NCBI RefSeq assembly: GCF_003205495.1
Contig: NZ_QJRX01000002.1
Location: 434,001 to 498,000, forward strand
DNA from: Aquipseudomonas alcaligenes
GTDB taxonomy: Bacteria > Pseudomonadota > Gammaproteobacteria > Pseudomonadales > Pseudomonadaceae
Direction: 5' to 3'
Length of the DNA: 64,000 nucleotides
Shown: piece after piece, positions 28,418-38,642 of the stretch
How positions within the stretch are numbered: the first letter of the stretch is position 1
How the letters are laid out: every line of letters starts with the position of its first letter
Position numbers and translations under genes: made by a program
The notes under the pieces: generated by a model
What the model saw: the letters and a program-made list of their open reading frames with translations, nothing else
What the model was told of the DNA's origin: nothing
The model's database searches: none

Positions 28418-29338
28418 ATGATCGAAATAAAAAATCTAACCAAGCGTTTTGCTCAGCACACGGCCGTCGATGGCCTCAGCTTCAAGGTCCAGCAGGGGGA
28501 AGTGCTGGGCTTCCTCGGCCCCAACGGGGCCGGTAAATCCACCACCATGAAGATGCTCACCGGCTTCCTGGCGCCGACCTCCGGCACCGCCAGCATCCTC
28601 GGTTTCGATATCCAGAGCGATACCCTCAAGGCCCAGCAGCAGATCGGCTACCTGCCGGAAGGCGCGCCCTGCTATGGCGACATGACGGTGCGCGGCTTCC
28701 TCGAATTCATCGCCGAAGTGCGCGGCTATCGCGGCGCGGAGAAAAAGCAGCGGGTGCAGCGCGCAGTCGAGCAGGTCGAGCTGGGCAAGGTGCTGGAGCA
28801 GAGCATCGAGACCCTGTCCAAGGGCTTCAAGCGCCGTGTCGGCCTTGCCCAGGCGATCCTCCACGATCCCAAGGTGCTGATCCTCGACGAGCCCACCGAC
28901 GGCCTCGATCCGAACCAGAAGCACCAGGTGCGCAAGCTGATCCAGAGCCTGGCCAAGGACAAGATCGTGATCATCTCCACCCACATCCTCGAGGAGGTGT
29001 CGGCGGTGTGCACCCGCGCGGTGGTGATCGCCGCCGGCAAGCTGGTGGCCGACGGCACCCCGCTGGAGCTGGAGAGCCGCTCGCGCTACCACCAGGCCGT
29101 GACCCTGGTGGCCGAGGGCGAACTGGACCGCGCCGCCCTGGCGACCCTGCCGGGCGTGGTCGGCATCGAGGACAACGCCGAGGGCAGCCTGACCCTGCTG
29201 GCCCAGCCGGGCCAGGTGATCTTCCCGCAGGTCAACGAACTGATTCGCCAGCGCGGCTGGCAGGTGAAGGAGCTGGACGTGGAGCGCGGCCGCCTCGATG
29301 AAGTATTCCGCAGCCTGACCCGGGGGGAAGCGGCATGA
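28418..29338 (+). CDS. ABC transporter ATP-binding protein, GldA-like
   Basis: This 306-residue ATPase has Walker A GPNGAGKST, a Q-loop (IGYLPEGAPCYGDMT), signature LSKGFKRRVGLAQ (LSKGF in place of LSGGQ, common in this subgroup), Walker B VLILDEPTDGLDP and a switch His in IISTHILEEV. The C-terminal 80 residues form an extension common to GldA/CcmA-type ATPases. ATG 28418 gives the standard start MIEIKNLTKRF. Its stop overlaps the permease ATG (ATGA, 29335-29338). It probably energises the neighbouring permease. Substrate is unknown. Confidence 0.93.
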   Translation: MIEIKNLTKRFAQHTAVDGLSFKVQQGEVLGFLGPNGAGKSTTMKMLTGFLAPTSGTASILGFDIQSDTLKAQQQIGYLPEGAPCYGDMTVRGFLEFIAEVRGYRGAEKKQRVQRAVEQVELGKVLEQSIETLSKGFKRRVGLAQAILHDPKVLILDEPTDGLDPNQKHQVRKLIQSLAKDKIVIISTHILEEVSAVCTRAVVIAAGKLVADGTPLELESRSRYHQAVTLVAEGELDRAALATLPGVVGIEDNAEGSLTLLAQPGQVIFPQVNELIRQRGWQVKELDVERGRLDEVFRSLTRGEAA

Positions 29339-30066
29339 AGCAGTTGCCCGTGATCTTCAAGCGCGAGCTGGCCAGCTATTTCGCTACGCCGCTCGCCTAC
29401 GTGTTCATCCTGATCTTCCTGGTGCTGTCCGGGGTCTTCACCTTCTACCTCGGCGGCTTCTACGAGAGCGGCCAGGCGGACCTGGCGCCGTTCTTCAACT
29501 TCCACCCCTGGCTGTACCTGTTCCTGGTGCCGGCCATCGCCATGCGCCTGTGGGCCGAGGAGCGCAAGTCCGGCTCCATCGAGCTGCTGATGACCCTGCC
29601 GATCACCCGCGCCGAGGCGGTGCTGGGCAAGTTCCTCGCGGCCTGGGTGTTCGCCGGCATCGCCTTGCTGCTGACCTTCCCGATGATCATCACGGTCAAC
29701 TACCTGGGTGAACCGGACAACGGCGCGATCTTCACCGGCTACTTCGGCAGCTGGCTGCTGGCGGGTTCCTACCTGGCCATCGGCTCGTGCATGTCGGCCC
29801 TGGCGAAGAACCAGGTGATCGCCTTCATCCTCGCCGTCAGCGCCTGCTTCCTGTTCATCGTCAGCGGCTTCCCCATGGTGCTCGACGCCTTCGCCTGGGC
29901 GCCGCAGTGGCTGCTCGACGCGGTCGCCTCGCTGAGCTTCCTGACCCGCTTCGACGCGATCAGCAAGGGCGTGATCGACCTGCGCGACCTGCTCTATTTC
30001 ATCACCCTGATGGCCGCCTGGCTGGCCGCCACCGCCGTGGTGGTCGATCTGAAGAAGGCTGACTGA
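29335..30066 (+). CDS. ABC-2-type permease, GldF-like
   Basis: This 243-residue protein has six predicted membrane helices. The N-terminus (KQLPVIFKRELASYFATPLAYVF) and the EERKSGSIELLMTLPITR segment are typical of ABC-2/GldF permeases. Translation is coupled to the ATPase through the ATGA overlap. The GldG-like gene begins 2 bp after the stop. In gliding Bacteroidetes, GldA-GldF-GldG form a transporter; non-gliding proteobacteria carry homologues of unknown role. Confidence 0.92.
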   Translation: MKQLPVIFKRELASYFATPLAYVFILIFLVLSGVFTFYLGGFYESGQADLAPFFNFHPWLYLFLVPAIAMRLWAEERKSGSIELLMTLPITRAEAVLGKFLAAWVFAGIALLLTFPMIITVNYLGEPDNGAIFTGYFGSWLLAGSYLAIGSCMSALAKNQVIAFILAVSACFLFIVSGFPMVLDAFAWAPQWLLDAVASLSFLTRFDAISKGVIDLRDLLYFITLMAAWLAATAVVVDLKKAD

Positions 30067-30068
30067 CC

Positions 30069-31901
30069 ATGAAGAAACTGATGTATTCCGGCGCCGGCCT
30101 GCTGCTGATCGCCGTGGCCTTCCTGGCCTTCAACATGCTGGCCGCGCTGGGCCTGGGCAATGCCCGCCTGGACCTGACCGAGCAGAAGCTCTACACCATC
30201 TCCGAGGGCACCGAGCGCATCCTCGCCGAGCTGGACGAGCCGATCAACCTGTACTTCTTCTACTCCGACAAGGCCGCCCGCGACCTCGCCGTGCTGCGCA
30301 ACTACGCCACCCGCGTGACGGAGATGCTCAAGGCCTACGAGCGCGCGGCGGGCGGCAAGATCAAGCTGCACATCATCGACCCCGAGCCCTTCTCCGAGGA
30401 CGAGGACAAGGCCGCCGGCTTCGGCCTGCAGGCGGTGCCGGCGAACCAGGGCGGCGAGCAGATCTACTTCGGTCTGGCCGGCACCAACGCGGTGGACGAC
30501 AAGCAGATCATCCCGTTCTTCCCGCTGGACCAGGAGGAGTTCCTCGAGTACCAGATCAGCCAGCTGGTGCAGGGCCTGGCCAAGCCGCAGCGGCCGGTGA
30601 TCGGCCTGCTCTCCGGGCTGCAGCTCAACGGTGGCTTCGACATGATGGCGCGCCAGCCGATGGCGCCCTGGATGGTGATGGAGGAAGTGCGCCAGCTGTT
30701 CAAGATCGACAGCCTCAAGGCCGGCATCGACAAGATTCCGGACGAGGTCTCGGTGCTGCTGCTGGTGCACCCGAAGAACCTGCCGGAAGCGACCCTGTAC
30801 GCCATCGACCAGTTCGTCCTGCGCGGCGGCAAGCTGCTGGTGTTCGTCGACCCGCTCAGCGAGGCGGACAACGCCGCGCCGGTGATGCCGGGCGATCAGC
30901 TGGACAAGGCCAGTGACCTGGAGCCGCTGTTCAAGGCCTGGGGCCTGCGCCTGGTGCCGGACAAGGTGCTCGGCGACGGTTCCTACGCGCTGTCGGTGAG
31001 CATGGGCCAGGGCCAGCGTCCGGCGCGGCATGCCGCCTGGCTGGCGCTGCCGCAGCGCGCGCTGAACCAGGACGACGTGGCCACCGCCGGCCTGGAGACC
31101 ATCAATATCGCCACCAGTGGCATCCTCGAGCCGATCGAGGGCGCCAAGACCCAGTTCGTGCCGCTGCTGCAGAGCTCCGAGTACGCCATGCCGTTCGACG
31201 CCACGCGCCTGTCCATGCTGGCCAACCCGGAGGAGCTGATCCGCGACTTGGAGCCGACCGGCGAGCGCTACGCCATCGCCGCGCGCATCAGCGGCCCGGT
31301 GCAATCGGCCTACCCGAACGGCATCGAAGGGCAGAAGGACGGCCTGAAGTCGGCGGAGAACATCAACGTGATCGCCGTGGCCGATACCGACCTGCTCAGC
31401 GACCGCATGTGGGTGCAGGTGCAGGACTTCTTCGGCCAGCGCGTGCCGCAGCCGTTCGCCGACAACGCCGGCTTCGCCATCAACGCGCTGGACAACCTGT
31501 CCGGCAGCGATGCGCTGATCAGCGTGCGTTCGCGCGGCCGCTTCAGCCGCCCGTTCGAGGTGGTCGAGGCGCTGCAGCGCGAGGCCGAGGCGCAGTTCCG
31601 GGTCAAGGAGGAGGACCTGCAGCAGCGCCTGGCCGAGACCGAGCAGAAGCTCGCCGCCCTGCAGCAGCAGGACCCGAGCAAGGCGCTGGAGCTGACCCCC
31701 GAGCAGCAGGCCACGGTGCAGCAGTTCCTCGCCGAGAAGGTGCGCATCCGCAAGGAACTGCGCGAGGTGCGCTACCAGCTGAATGCCGATATCGAGGCCC
31801 TGGGCCGCACCCTCAAGCTGGCCAACATCCTGCTGGTACCGCTGCTGCTGACCCTCGGCGTGCTGGCCCTGTGGCTGTGGCGCCGGCGCAAGGCCGCGTG
31901 A
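30069..31901 (+). CDS. GldG-like ABC-associated membrane protein
   Basis: This 610-residue protein has an N-terminal helix (about 7-28), a large periplasmic part beginning with the family hallmark LDLTEQKLYTISEGTERIL, a coiled-coil stretch (about 510-580, LQQRLAETEQKLAALQQQ), and a C-terminal helix followed by a basic tail (WLWRRRKAA). This is the GldG/'ABC-type uncharacterised transport' pattern, where the periplasmic domain resembles a substrate-handling module. It sits 2 bp after the permease stop and 82 bp before the DUF4340 gene. Role unknown. Confidence 0.9.
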   Translation: MKKLMYSGAGLLLIAVAFLAFNMLAALGLGNARLDLTEQKLYTISEGTERILAELDEPINLYFFYSDKAARDLAVLRNYATRVTEMLKAYERAAGGKIKLHIIDPEPFSEDEDKAAGFGLQAVPANQGGEQIYFGLAGTNAVDDKQIIPFFPLDQEEFLEYQISQLVQGLAKPQRPVIGLLSGLQLNGGFDMMARQPMAPWMVMEEVRQLFKIDSLKAGIDKIPDEVSVLLLVHPKNLPEATLYAIDQFVLRGGKLLVFVDPLSEADNAAPVMPGDQLDKASDLEPLFKAWGLRLVPDKVLGDGSYALSVSMGQGQRPARHAAWLALPQRALNQDDVATAGLETINIATSGILEPIEGAKTQFVPLLQSSEYAMPFDATRLSMLANPEELIRDLEPTGERYAIAARISGPVQSAYPNGIEGQKDGLKSAENINVIAVADTDLLSDRMWVQVQDFFGQRVPQPFADNAGFAINALDNLSGSDALISVRSRGRFSRPFEVVEALQREAEAQFRVKEEDLQQRLAETEQKLAALQQQDPSKALELTPEQQATVQQFLAEKVRIRKELREVRYQLNADIEALGRTLKLANILLVPLLLTLGVLALWLWRRRKAA

Positions 31902-31910
31902 TGCCCCCCG

Positions 31911-31935
31911 GGGGAGAGGGCCTGGCCCTTTCCCC
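31911..31935. repeat. GGGAGAGGG-type intergenic hairpin
   Basis: Stem GGGGAGAGGG (31911-31920) with CCCTTTCCCC (31926-31935), one G-T wobble, loop CCTGG. It resembles the CCCTCTCCC-type intergenic repeats scattered through Pseudomonas genomes, and has a relative at 33480-33503. It may tune read-through into the DUF4340 gene. Confidence 0.4.
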
Positions 31936-31983
31936 TGCCTGCCTGTTTCCGATACCGACTCTTGCCGCGAGGAGAGCAAGACC

Positions 31984-32961
31984 ATGACTCGCAAAACCCT
32001 ATTCGTTCTGGCGGTGCTGGCGCTGGCCCTGGTGGCCAGCTGGTACTTCACCAGCCAGGTCAGCAAGCGGCCGGCGCCCGCGCAGGCCGAGGCCTGGCTG
32101 CCGGGGCTGCAGGCCGAGCAGGTGCAGGCCATCGAGGTCCAGCGTGCCGGCCAGCCGCTGGTGCGCCTGGAGCGCCGTGAGCAGGCCTGGGTGGTGCCGG
32201 CCAAGGCCGACTACCCGGCCGACCGTGCCGCCGTCGCTGCCCTGCTCAAGGCCCTGGGCGATGCGCGCAAGGTCGAGCCGCGTACCGCCAATGCCGAACT
32301 CTACGCTCGCCTCGGCCTGGCCGAGCAGGGCAGCCCCGAGGAGCAGGCCGTGCGGGTGACCCTGCAGCGCGGCGAGCAGCCGCCGCTGCAACTGCTGATC
32401 GGCAAGCCCGGGCAGCGTGACGGGCACCTGGTGCGCCAGGCCGGCGAGGCGCAGAGCTGGCTGGTCAGCCAGCGCATCGAGCTGCCGGCCAGCGAGCTGG
32501 AGTGGCTGGACCGCCGCGTCGCCGCCGTGCCCTTCGCCACGGTGCGCGAGCTGGACCTGCGGCACGCCGGTGGCGAGCGCCTGACCCTCTATCGCGACAA
32601 GGCCGAGGAGGCCAACCTGCGCGTGCGCCAGCTGCCCGAGGGCAAGCGTCTGGCCTTCGACGGCGCCGCCGATGGCATGGCGCGCTTCTTCGCCGACCTG
32701 CGTTTCGCCGACGCCGCACCGCTGGCCCAGCTGAGCTTCGAGGACAAGCCGGCGCTGCAGTTCAGCCTGTCCACCTTCGCCGGCAAGACGCTCAAGGGCA
32801 GTCTGCATGGCCAGGGCGACCAGCACTGGCTGCTGCTGGAGCAGGGCAGCGACCTGCCCGCCAGCGAGCTGCCGGGGCGCAGCGACTGGGCCTATCGGAT
32901 CGAGCCGTACCAGTACCAGAGCCTGGCCAAGAAGTTGACCGATGTGCTCGCCGCGGACTGA
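31984..32961 (+). CDS. DUF4340-domain anchored periplasmic protein
   Basis: This 325-residue protein has an N-terminal membrane anchor (residues about 4-22, KTLFVLAVLALALVASWYF) and a beta-rich DUF4340 body (VQAIEVQRAGQPLVRLERRE, ELPASELEWLDRRVAAVP). DUF4340 proteins habitually accompany GldFG-type ABC genes and are thought to act with them at the membrane; no activity is known. It is the last gene of the four-gene set, followed by a GC hairpin (32972-33000). Confidence 0.88.
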   Translation: MTRKTLFVLAVLALALVASWYFTSQVSKRPAPAQAEAWLPGLQAEQVQAIEVQRAGQPLVRLERREQAWVVPAKADYPADRAAVAALLKALGDARKVEPRTANAELYARLGLAEQGSPEEQAVRVTLQRGEQPPLQLLIGKPGQRDGHLVRQAGEAQSWLVSQRIELPASELEWLDRRVAAVPFATVRELDLRHAGGERLTLYRDKAEEANLRVRQLPEGKRLAFDGAADGMARFFADLRFADAAPLAQLSFEDKPALQFSLSTFAGKTLKGSLHGQGDQHWLLLEQGSDLPASELPGRSDWAYRIEPYQYQSLAKKLTDVLAAD

Positions 32962-32971
32962 GGTAAAACCG

Positions 32972-33000
32972 CTGCAGGCCCTGTAGCACGGGGCCTGCAG
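32972..33000 (+). terminator. Hairpin after the DUF4340 gene
   Basis: Perfect 10-bp stem CTGCAGGCCC/GGGCCTGCAG (32972-32981 and 32991-33000), starting 10 bp after the stop. No T run follows directly, so this may be a pause or RNA-stability hairpin rather than a full terminator. Confidence 0.4.
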
Positions 33001-33017
33001 ACGGCCGAAAAAATCCC

Positions 33018-33045
33018 TTGGCAAGCCGAACGCTTGTTTTATACT
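33018..33045 (+). promoter_or_regulatory. Predicted sigma-70 promoter of the cold-shock gene
   Basis: TTGGCA (33018-33023), a 16-base spacer and TATACT (33040-33045), both 5/6 to consensus. The implied transcript would carry a leader of about 140 nt before the ATG at 33191, as in cspA-type genes. Confidence 0.65.
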
Positions 33046-33190
33046 CCCGATGCGGTCGCATCAGGACGCCATTCGGAACACCGCTCCACGCTCGTTTTGG
33101 CCGGGGTCGGAAAGAAGAAGAAGAACGTTTGCGCCGAACCGTCGAAGCCCACCAGGGCAACAACAAAACCGAGAATCGAGGGAAGTGGTA

Positions 33191-33400
33191 ATGGCTGATC
33201 GTGAGGTCGGAACCGTCAAGTGGTTCAATGATTCCAAGGGGTATGGCTTCATTCAACGCGAAAGCGGTCCGGACGTGTTCGTCCACTACCGCGCCATCCG
33301 TGGCGAAGGTCATCGCACCCTGGTCGAAGGCCAGCAGGTGGAGTTCTCCGTGATCCAGGGCCAGAAGGGCCTGCAGGCGGAAGACGTGTCCAAGGTCTGA
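33191..33400 (+). CDS. Cold-shock domain protein (CspA family)
   Basis: This 69-residue single-stranded nucleic-acid-binding protein has both RNA-binding motifs: RNP1 KGYGFI and RNP2 VFVHY. It starts [20 protein letters not shown] and ends [12 protein letters not shown]. Such proteins act as RNA chaperones, often at low temperature. ATG 33191 has GAGGGAAG just upstream; the open frame before it lies in the leader. The leader of about 140 nt suggests post-transcriptional, possibly temperature, control. A textbook terminator follows 20 bp after the stop. Which Csp paralogue it is cannot be told. Confidence 0.95.
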   Translation: MADREVGTVKWFNDSKGYGFIQRESGPDVFVHYRAIRGEGHRTLVEGQQVEFSVIQGQKGLQAEDVSKV

Positions 33401-33419
33401 GGCCAGCGCGACACACAAC

Positions 33420-33446
33420 AAAAGGCCCGTCAGCGACGGGCCTTTT
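33420..33446 (+). terminator. Intrinsic terminator after the cold-shock gene
   Basis: Perfect 12-bp stem AAAAGGCCCGTC/GACGGGCCTTTT (33420-33431 with 33435-33446), loop AGC, followed by more T. Symmetrical, so it could also act on the minus-strand transcript. Confidence 0.9.
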
Positions 33447-33479
33447 GCTTTTTCGGGAGGTTAATTCCCTTTCCCCCGT

Positions 33480-33503
33480 CCCTCTCCCACAAGTGGCAGA
33501 GGG
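33480..33503. repeat. CCCTCTCCC-type intergenic hairpin
   Basis: Stem CCCTCT/AGAGGG and CCAC/GTGG (33480-33490 with 33493-33503, one internal mismatch), loop AA. It resembles a dispersed Pseudomonas repeat type and the hairpin at 31911-31935. It lies 4 bp beyond the stop of the minus-strand hypothetical gene and may serve as its 3' end. Confidence 0.4.
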
Positions 33504-33507
33504 GAGA

Positions 33508-33879
33508 TCAATCGGTGCGCCAGATGATCTCCTGCTCGCCCTCGGCGTCGATCTTGATCCAGCGATCCGCCTCTTCTTCCGCTTCTTCCTCGCTCCAGCC
33601 GCCGGGGGCGCAGCGCACCTGCACGCCGAGCGCGGCGAAGGCGGCGCGGGCGCAGGCCAGGTCATCTTCCCAGGGCGTGGCGTCGCTTTCCAGATAGAGG
33701 CTATGCCACTTGCCCACGGCTTTCGGCAGCCAGGTCACCGGTACATCGCCGGCATGGCACTTGAAGGTCTGGCCCTGCTGGCGCCATTCGCTGCACGGAC
33801 CGATGGCCTCGCTCAGCCAGGTGGCAACCGCCTGCTGATCGGCGTCCTTCAGGTAGATCTCGATATCGGGTTGGCGCAT
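33508..33879 (-). CDS. Small acidic conserved protein, unknown function
   Basis: This 123-residue protein (MRQPDIEIYLKDADQQAVATW...) is acidic, with a beta/alpha pattern, a WLPKAVGKWHSLYLESDATPW segment and a glutamate-rich C-terminal third (WSEEEAEEEADRWI). There is no signal peptide or known motif. It starts 3 bp after the rlmA stop on the same strand, so it is the last gene of a dapE-rlmA-this gene unit. Function unknown. Confidence 0.78.
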   Translation of the reverse strand: MRQPDIEIYLKDADQQAVATWLSEAIGPCSEWRQQGQTFKCHAGDVPVTWLPKAVGKWHSLYLESDATPWEDDLACARAAFAALGVQVRCAPGGWSEEEAEEEADRWIKIDAEGEQEIIWRTD

Positions 33880-33882
33880 GGC

Positions 33883-35870
<1,988 letters not shown>

Positions 35871-35871
35871 C

Positions 35872-35917
35872 TAAAGCAAAACGGCGGCGCAGGGTCCGTG
35901 GACGCTGCGCCGCCGTT
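35872..35917 (-). terminator. Intrinsic terminator after ndvB
   Basis: A 13-bp perfect stem (35880-35892 with 35905-35917, AACGGCGGCGCAG) followed on the minus strand by TTTTGCTTT. It separates ndvB from dapE into distinct transcripts. Confidence 0.8.
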
Positions 35918-35935
35918 GCGCTCGGGCCGTGACGC

Positions 35936-38533
35936 TCAGGCCGCGCCGGCCGCTTCCTCGGCGTTCTGCGGCGGCGGCTTGGGCAGCGACGACAGCAGGG
36001 CCATCATCAGGGCGGCCAGGTAGGGCAGGGACTGTACCAGCAGGGTGGCGACCCAGAACTTCACGTCGGCGTTGCCGATGTCCTGCACGCAGCTGATGCC
36101 GATGGCCGCGCCCCACAGCAGGAGCATCACGAAGACTTCCTCGCGGGCCTCCGCCAGGGCCACCAGGATGCCGTGGTTGCTGGCCATCTTCGGCGTGCGG
36201 AAGAACGGGATGGTCTTGGTGAAGGTGCCGTACAGCACCGCCTTGGCGATGGTGTGGGACAGCGCCAGGCCGGCGATGGCGGCCTGGAACGAGCGCACCA
36301 GGTCGACGCCCACCGCCTTGCGGTAGAGGAACATGATCTTGCCGAACTTGAAGAAGAACAGCGCCAGCGGCGGGATGGCGAAGATCAGCAGCGGCGGGTC
36401 GACCCGCTGCGGCACGATGATCATGCCGGCCGACCAGAGCAGGGCGCCGATGGTGAAGAAGATGTTCAGGCCGTCGGCGATCCACGGCAGCCAGCCGGCG
36501 ATGAAGTGGTAGCGCTGGCCGCGGGTCAGCTGCGAGCCTTCGCCGCGGAACAGGCTGCGCGCGTGGCCCTTCATGATCTGGATGGCGCCATAGGCCCAGC
36601 GGAAGCGCTGCTTCTTGTAGTCGATGAAGGTGTCGGGCATCAGGCCGCGGCCGAAGCTCTGGTGGGCATAGGCGGCCGAATAGCCCTTCTCGAACACGCG
36701 CAGGCCCAGCTCGGCGTCCTCGCAGATGGTCCAGTCGGCCCACTTCAGCTCGTCCATCACGCTGCGGCGGATCATGGTCATGGTGCCGTGCTGGATGATC
36801 GCGTCGCGATCGTTGCGGGTGACCATGCCGATATGGAAGAAGCCCTTGTACTCGGCGTAGCAGAGCTTCTTGAAGCTGCTCTCGTCGCCGTCGCGGTAGT
36901 CCTGCGGCGACTGCACCACGGCGATCTTCGGGTCGCTGAAGTGCGGCACCATGTGCTTGAGCCAGTTGCGGTCGACGCAGTAGTCGGAGTCGATCACTGC
37001 GATCACTTCGGCATCCGGCGCGGTATGCGGCAGGATGTAGTTCAGCGCGCCGCCCTTGAAGCCCTCGATGGGCGCCACATGGAAGAAGCGGAAGCGCGGG
37101 CCGAGCTGCTCGCAGTAGGCCTGCACCGGCTCCCACACCTTCGGGTCCTTGGTGTTGTTGTCGATGATGATGACTTCGTAGTCCGGGTAGTCCAGGGCCG
37201 CCAGGGCGTCCAGGGTCTGCTTCACCATCTCCGGCGGCTCGTTGTAGCAGGGCACGTGGATCGACACCTTGGGCCGGTAGGCGGTGTCGGTCAGCACCGG
37301 CAGGAAGTGCCGGCGGCGGGTGCGGGTCCAGGCCGTCTCGGCCAGCTCGTGGGCCTCGGTGAGCAGGACGATGAACACCCCCAGCGCGCCGATGCCGAGC
37401 AGGCCGCCGACGGTCAGGCTGAACCAGGTGCTGTACTGCTGGCTGTAGTCGTAGGCGATCCACACGAGGGCGGAGCCGCCGACGAAGGCGACGAAGGTCA
37501 GGAAGGTACGCCCGCGCTGGCGCAGGGCCGAGCCGTCGATCAGCATCAGCGCCAGTGCCAGCAGGCCCATGACCACCGAGGCCACGGCCAGCAGGCGCCA
37601 TTGCGGGATGGCCACCACCGGCCCCTCGAAGGCGAACTTGGGCTGGCGGTCGAGGTTGTACACGCCCCAGTAGGCGCCTACCGAGCCTTCCTCGCTGGCC
37701 TTCCACGGCTGGTCGAAGGCCTCGATGACGAAGTAGTTGTAGCCCTTGGCGTTCAGCGAGTTGACCAGGGTGCGCAGGTAGATGGCCTGCTCGGCCTGGT
37801 CCGCCTCGGCGCCGCCGCGGGTGCGGCCGTTGCTCGGCCAGCCGACTTCGGAGAGCAGCAGCGGCTTCTTCGGGAACAGCTTCTTCAGGTCCTTGGCGCG
37901 CTCCAGGACGAAGTCGCCGGAGTCTTCCATCGGCACGAACTCCCAGTAGGGCAGCACGTGCGCGGCGATCAGGTCGACGTGCTTGGCCAGCTCGGGGTTT
38001 TCCTGCCAGATGTGCCACTGCTCGGAGGTACTCACCGGTACCTTGACCGCCGCACGTACGCGATCGATGTAGCCGATCAGCTCCTCGACCTCGACTTCCT
38101 CGCGGAACAGCGATTCGTTGCCCACGGTGACCCGCACCACGCTGCGCGACTCGTTGGCCAGTTCGATGGCCTTGGCGATTTCGCGCTCGTTGCGCTCCAG
38201 ATCGTTGCTGATCCACACGCCGAGGGTTACGCGCAGGCCGAATTCCTCGGCCAGGTGCGGGATGTCGGCCAGCTTGCCGTCCACCGAATAGGTGCGGATG
38301 TTGTCGGTGTGCCGGCTCAGCAGCTCCAGGTCGGCGCGGATCTGCGCGTCGCTGGGGTAGGTGCCGGCCATCGGGCTTTGCCCGGCACGGAAGGGCGAGT
38401 AGGAGAAGCCGGAGATCTGCTCCGGCCAGTCCGGGGCGCTGACCGGGCGGTTGTAGAGCGCCCAGAGGCCGGTGAACAGGGCGGCGACCGCCACGATGAC
38501 CACCAGATTGAGTCCGAGTTTGCGCGTTGGCAT
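35936..38533 (-). CDS. ndvB: GH17-GT2 fusion beta-glucan synthase, NdvB type
   Basis: This 865-residue inner-membrane protein joins an N-terminal GH17-like glucanosyltransferase domain (about 40-310; acidic residues in VTVGNESLF and LLLSEVGWPSNG) to a processive GT2 glycosyltransferase (about 420-700: IIIDNNTKD, IDSDYCVDR, TICEDAELG and the KKQRFRWAYG QxxRW-type motif), with helices at the N-terminus, between the domains (about 320-400) and at the C-terminus. Domain order and length match P. aeruginosa NdvB, which makes cyclic beta-1,3 glucans linked to biofilm antibiotic tolerance. The symbol is by architecture; an alignment was not made. Confidence 0.88.
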   Translation of the reverse strand: MPTRKLGLNLVVIVAVAALFTGLWALYNRPVSAPDWPEQISGFSYSPFRAGQSPMAGTYPSDAQIRADLELLSRHTDNIRTYSVDGKLADIPHLAEEFGLRVTLGVWISNDLERNEREIAKAIELANESRSVVRVTVGNESLFREEVEVEELIGYIDRVRAAVKVPVSTSEQWHIWQENPELAKHVDLIAAHVLPYWEFVPMEDSGDFVLERAKDLKKLFPKKPLLLSEVGWPSNGRTRGGAEADQAEQAIYLRTLVNSLNAKGYNYFVIEAFDQPWKASEEGSVGAYWGVYNLDRQPKFAFEGPVVAIPQWRLLAVASVVMGLLALALMLIDGSALRQRGRTFLTFVAFVGGSALVWIAYDYSQQYSTWFSLTVGGLLGIGALGVFIVLLTEAHELAETAWTRTRRRHFLPVLTDTAYRPKVSIHVPCYNEPPEMVKQTLDALAALDYPDYEVIIIDNNTKDPKVWEPVQAYCEQLGPRFRFFHVAPIEGFKGGALNYILPHTAPDAEVIAVIDSDYCVDRNWLKHMVPHFSDPKIAVVQSPQDYRDGDESSFKKLCYAEYKGFFHIGMVTRNDRDAIIQHGTMTMIRRSVMDELKWADWTICEDAELGLRVFEKGYSAAYAHQSFGRGLMPDTFIDYKKQRFRWAYGAIQIMKGHARSLFRGEGSQLTRGQRYHFIAGWLPWIADGLNIFFTIGALLWSAGMIIVPQRVDPPLLIFAIPPLALFFFKFGKIMFLYRKAVGVDLVRSFQAAIAGLALSHTIAKAVLYGTFTKTIPFFRTPKMASNHGILVALAEAREEVFVMLLLWGAAIGISCVQDIGNADVKFWVATLLVQSLPYLAALMMALLSSLPKPPPQNAEEAAGAA

Positions 38534-38642
38534 GGCTGTTTCGAATGGGCTGGAGAAGATGCCGGCGGACGCCGGTCGGCGCGCATGCTACTCCGCGGCC
38601 GCCGGCCTGTATAGCGCCGCCGGGCCCGCCGCCCGGGGCGGC

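Noticed and set aside
35871..38216. Arg/Pro/Gly-rich minus-strand frame overlapping ndvB in another phase
   Set aside because: Same strand, shifted frame of a gene with intact GH17 and GT2 motifs; composition is that of a shadow.
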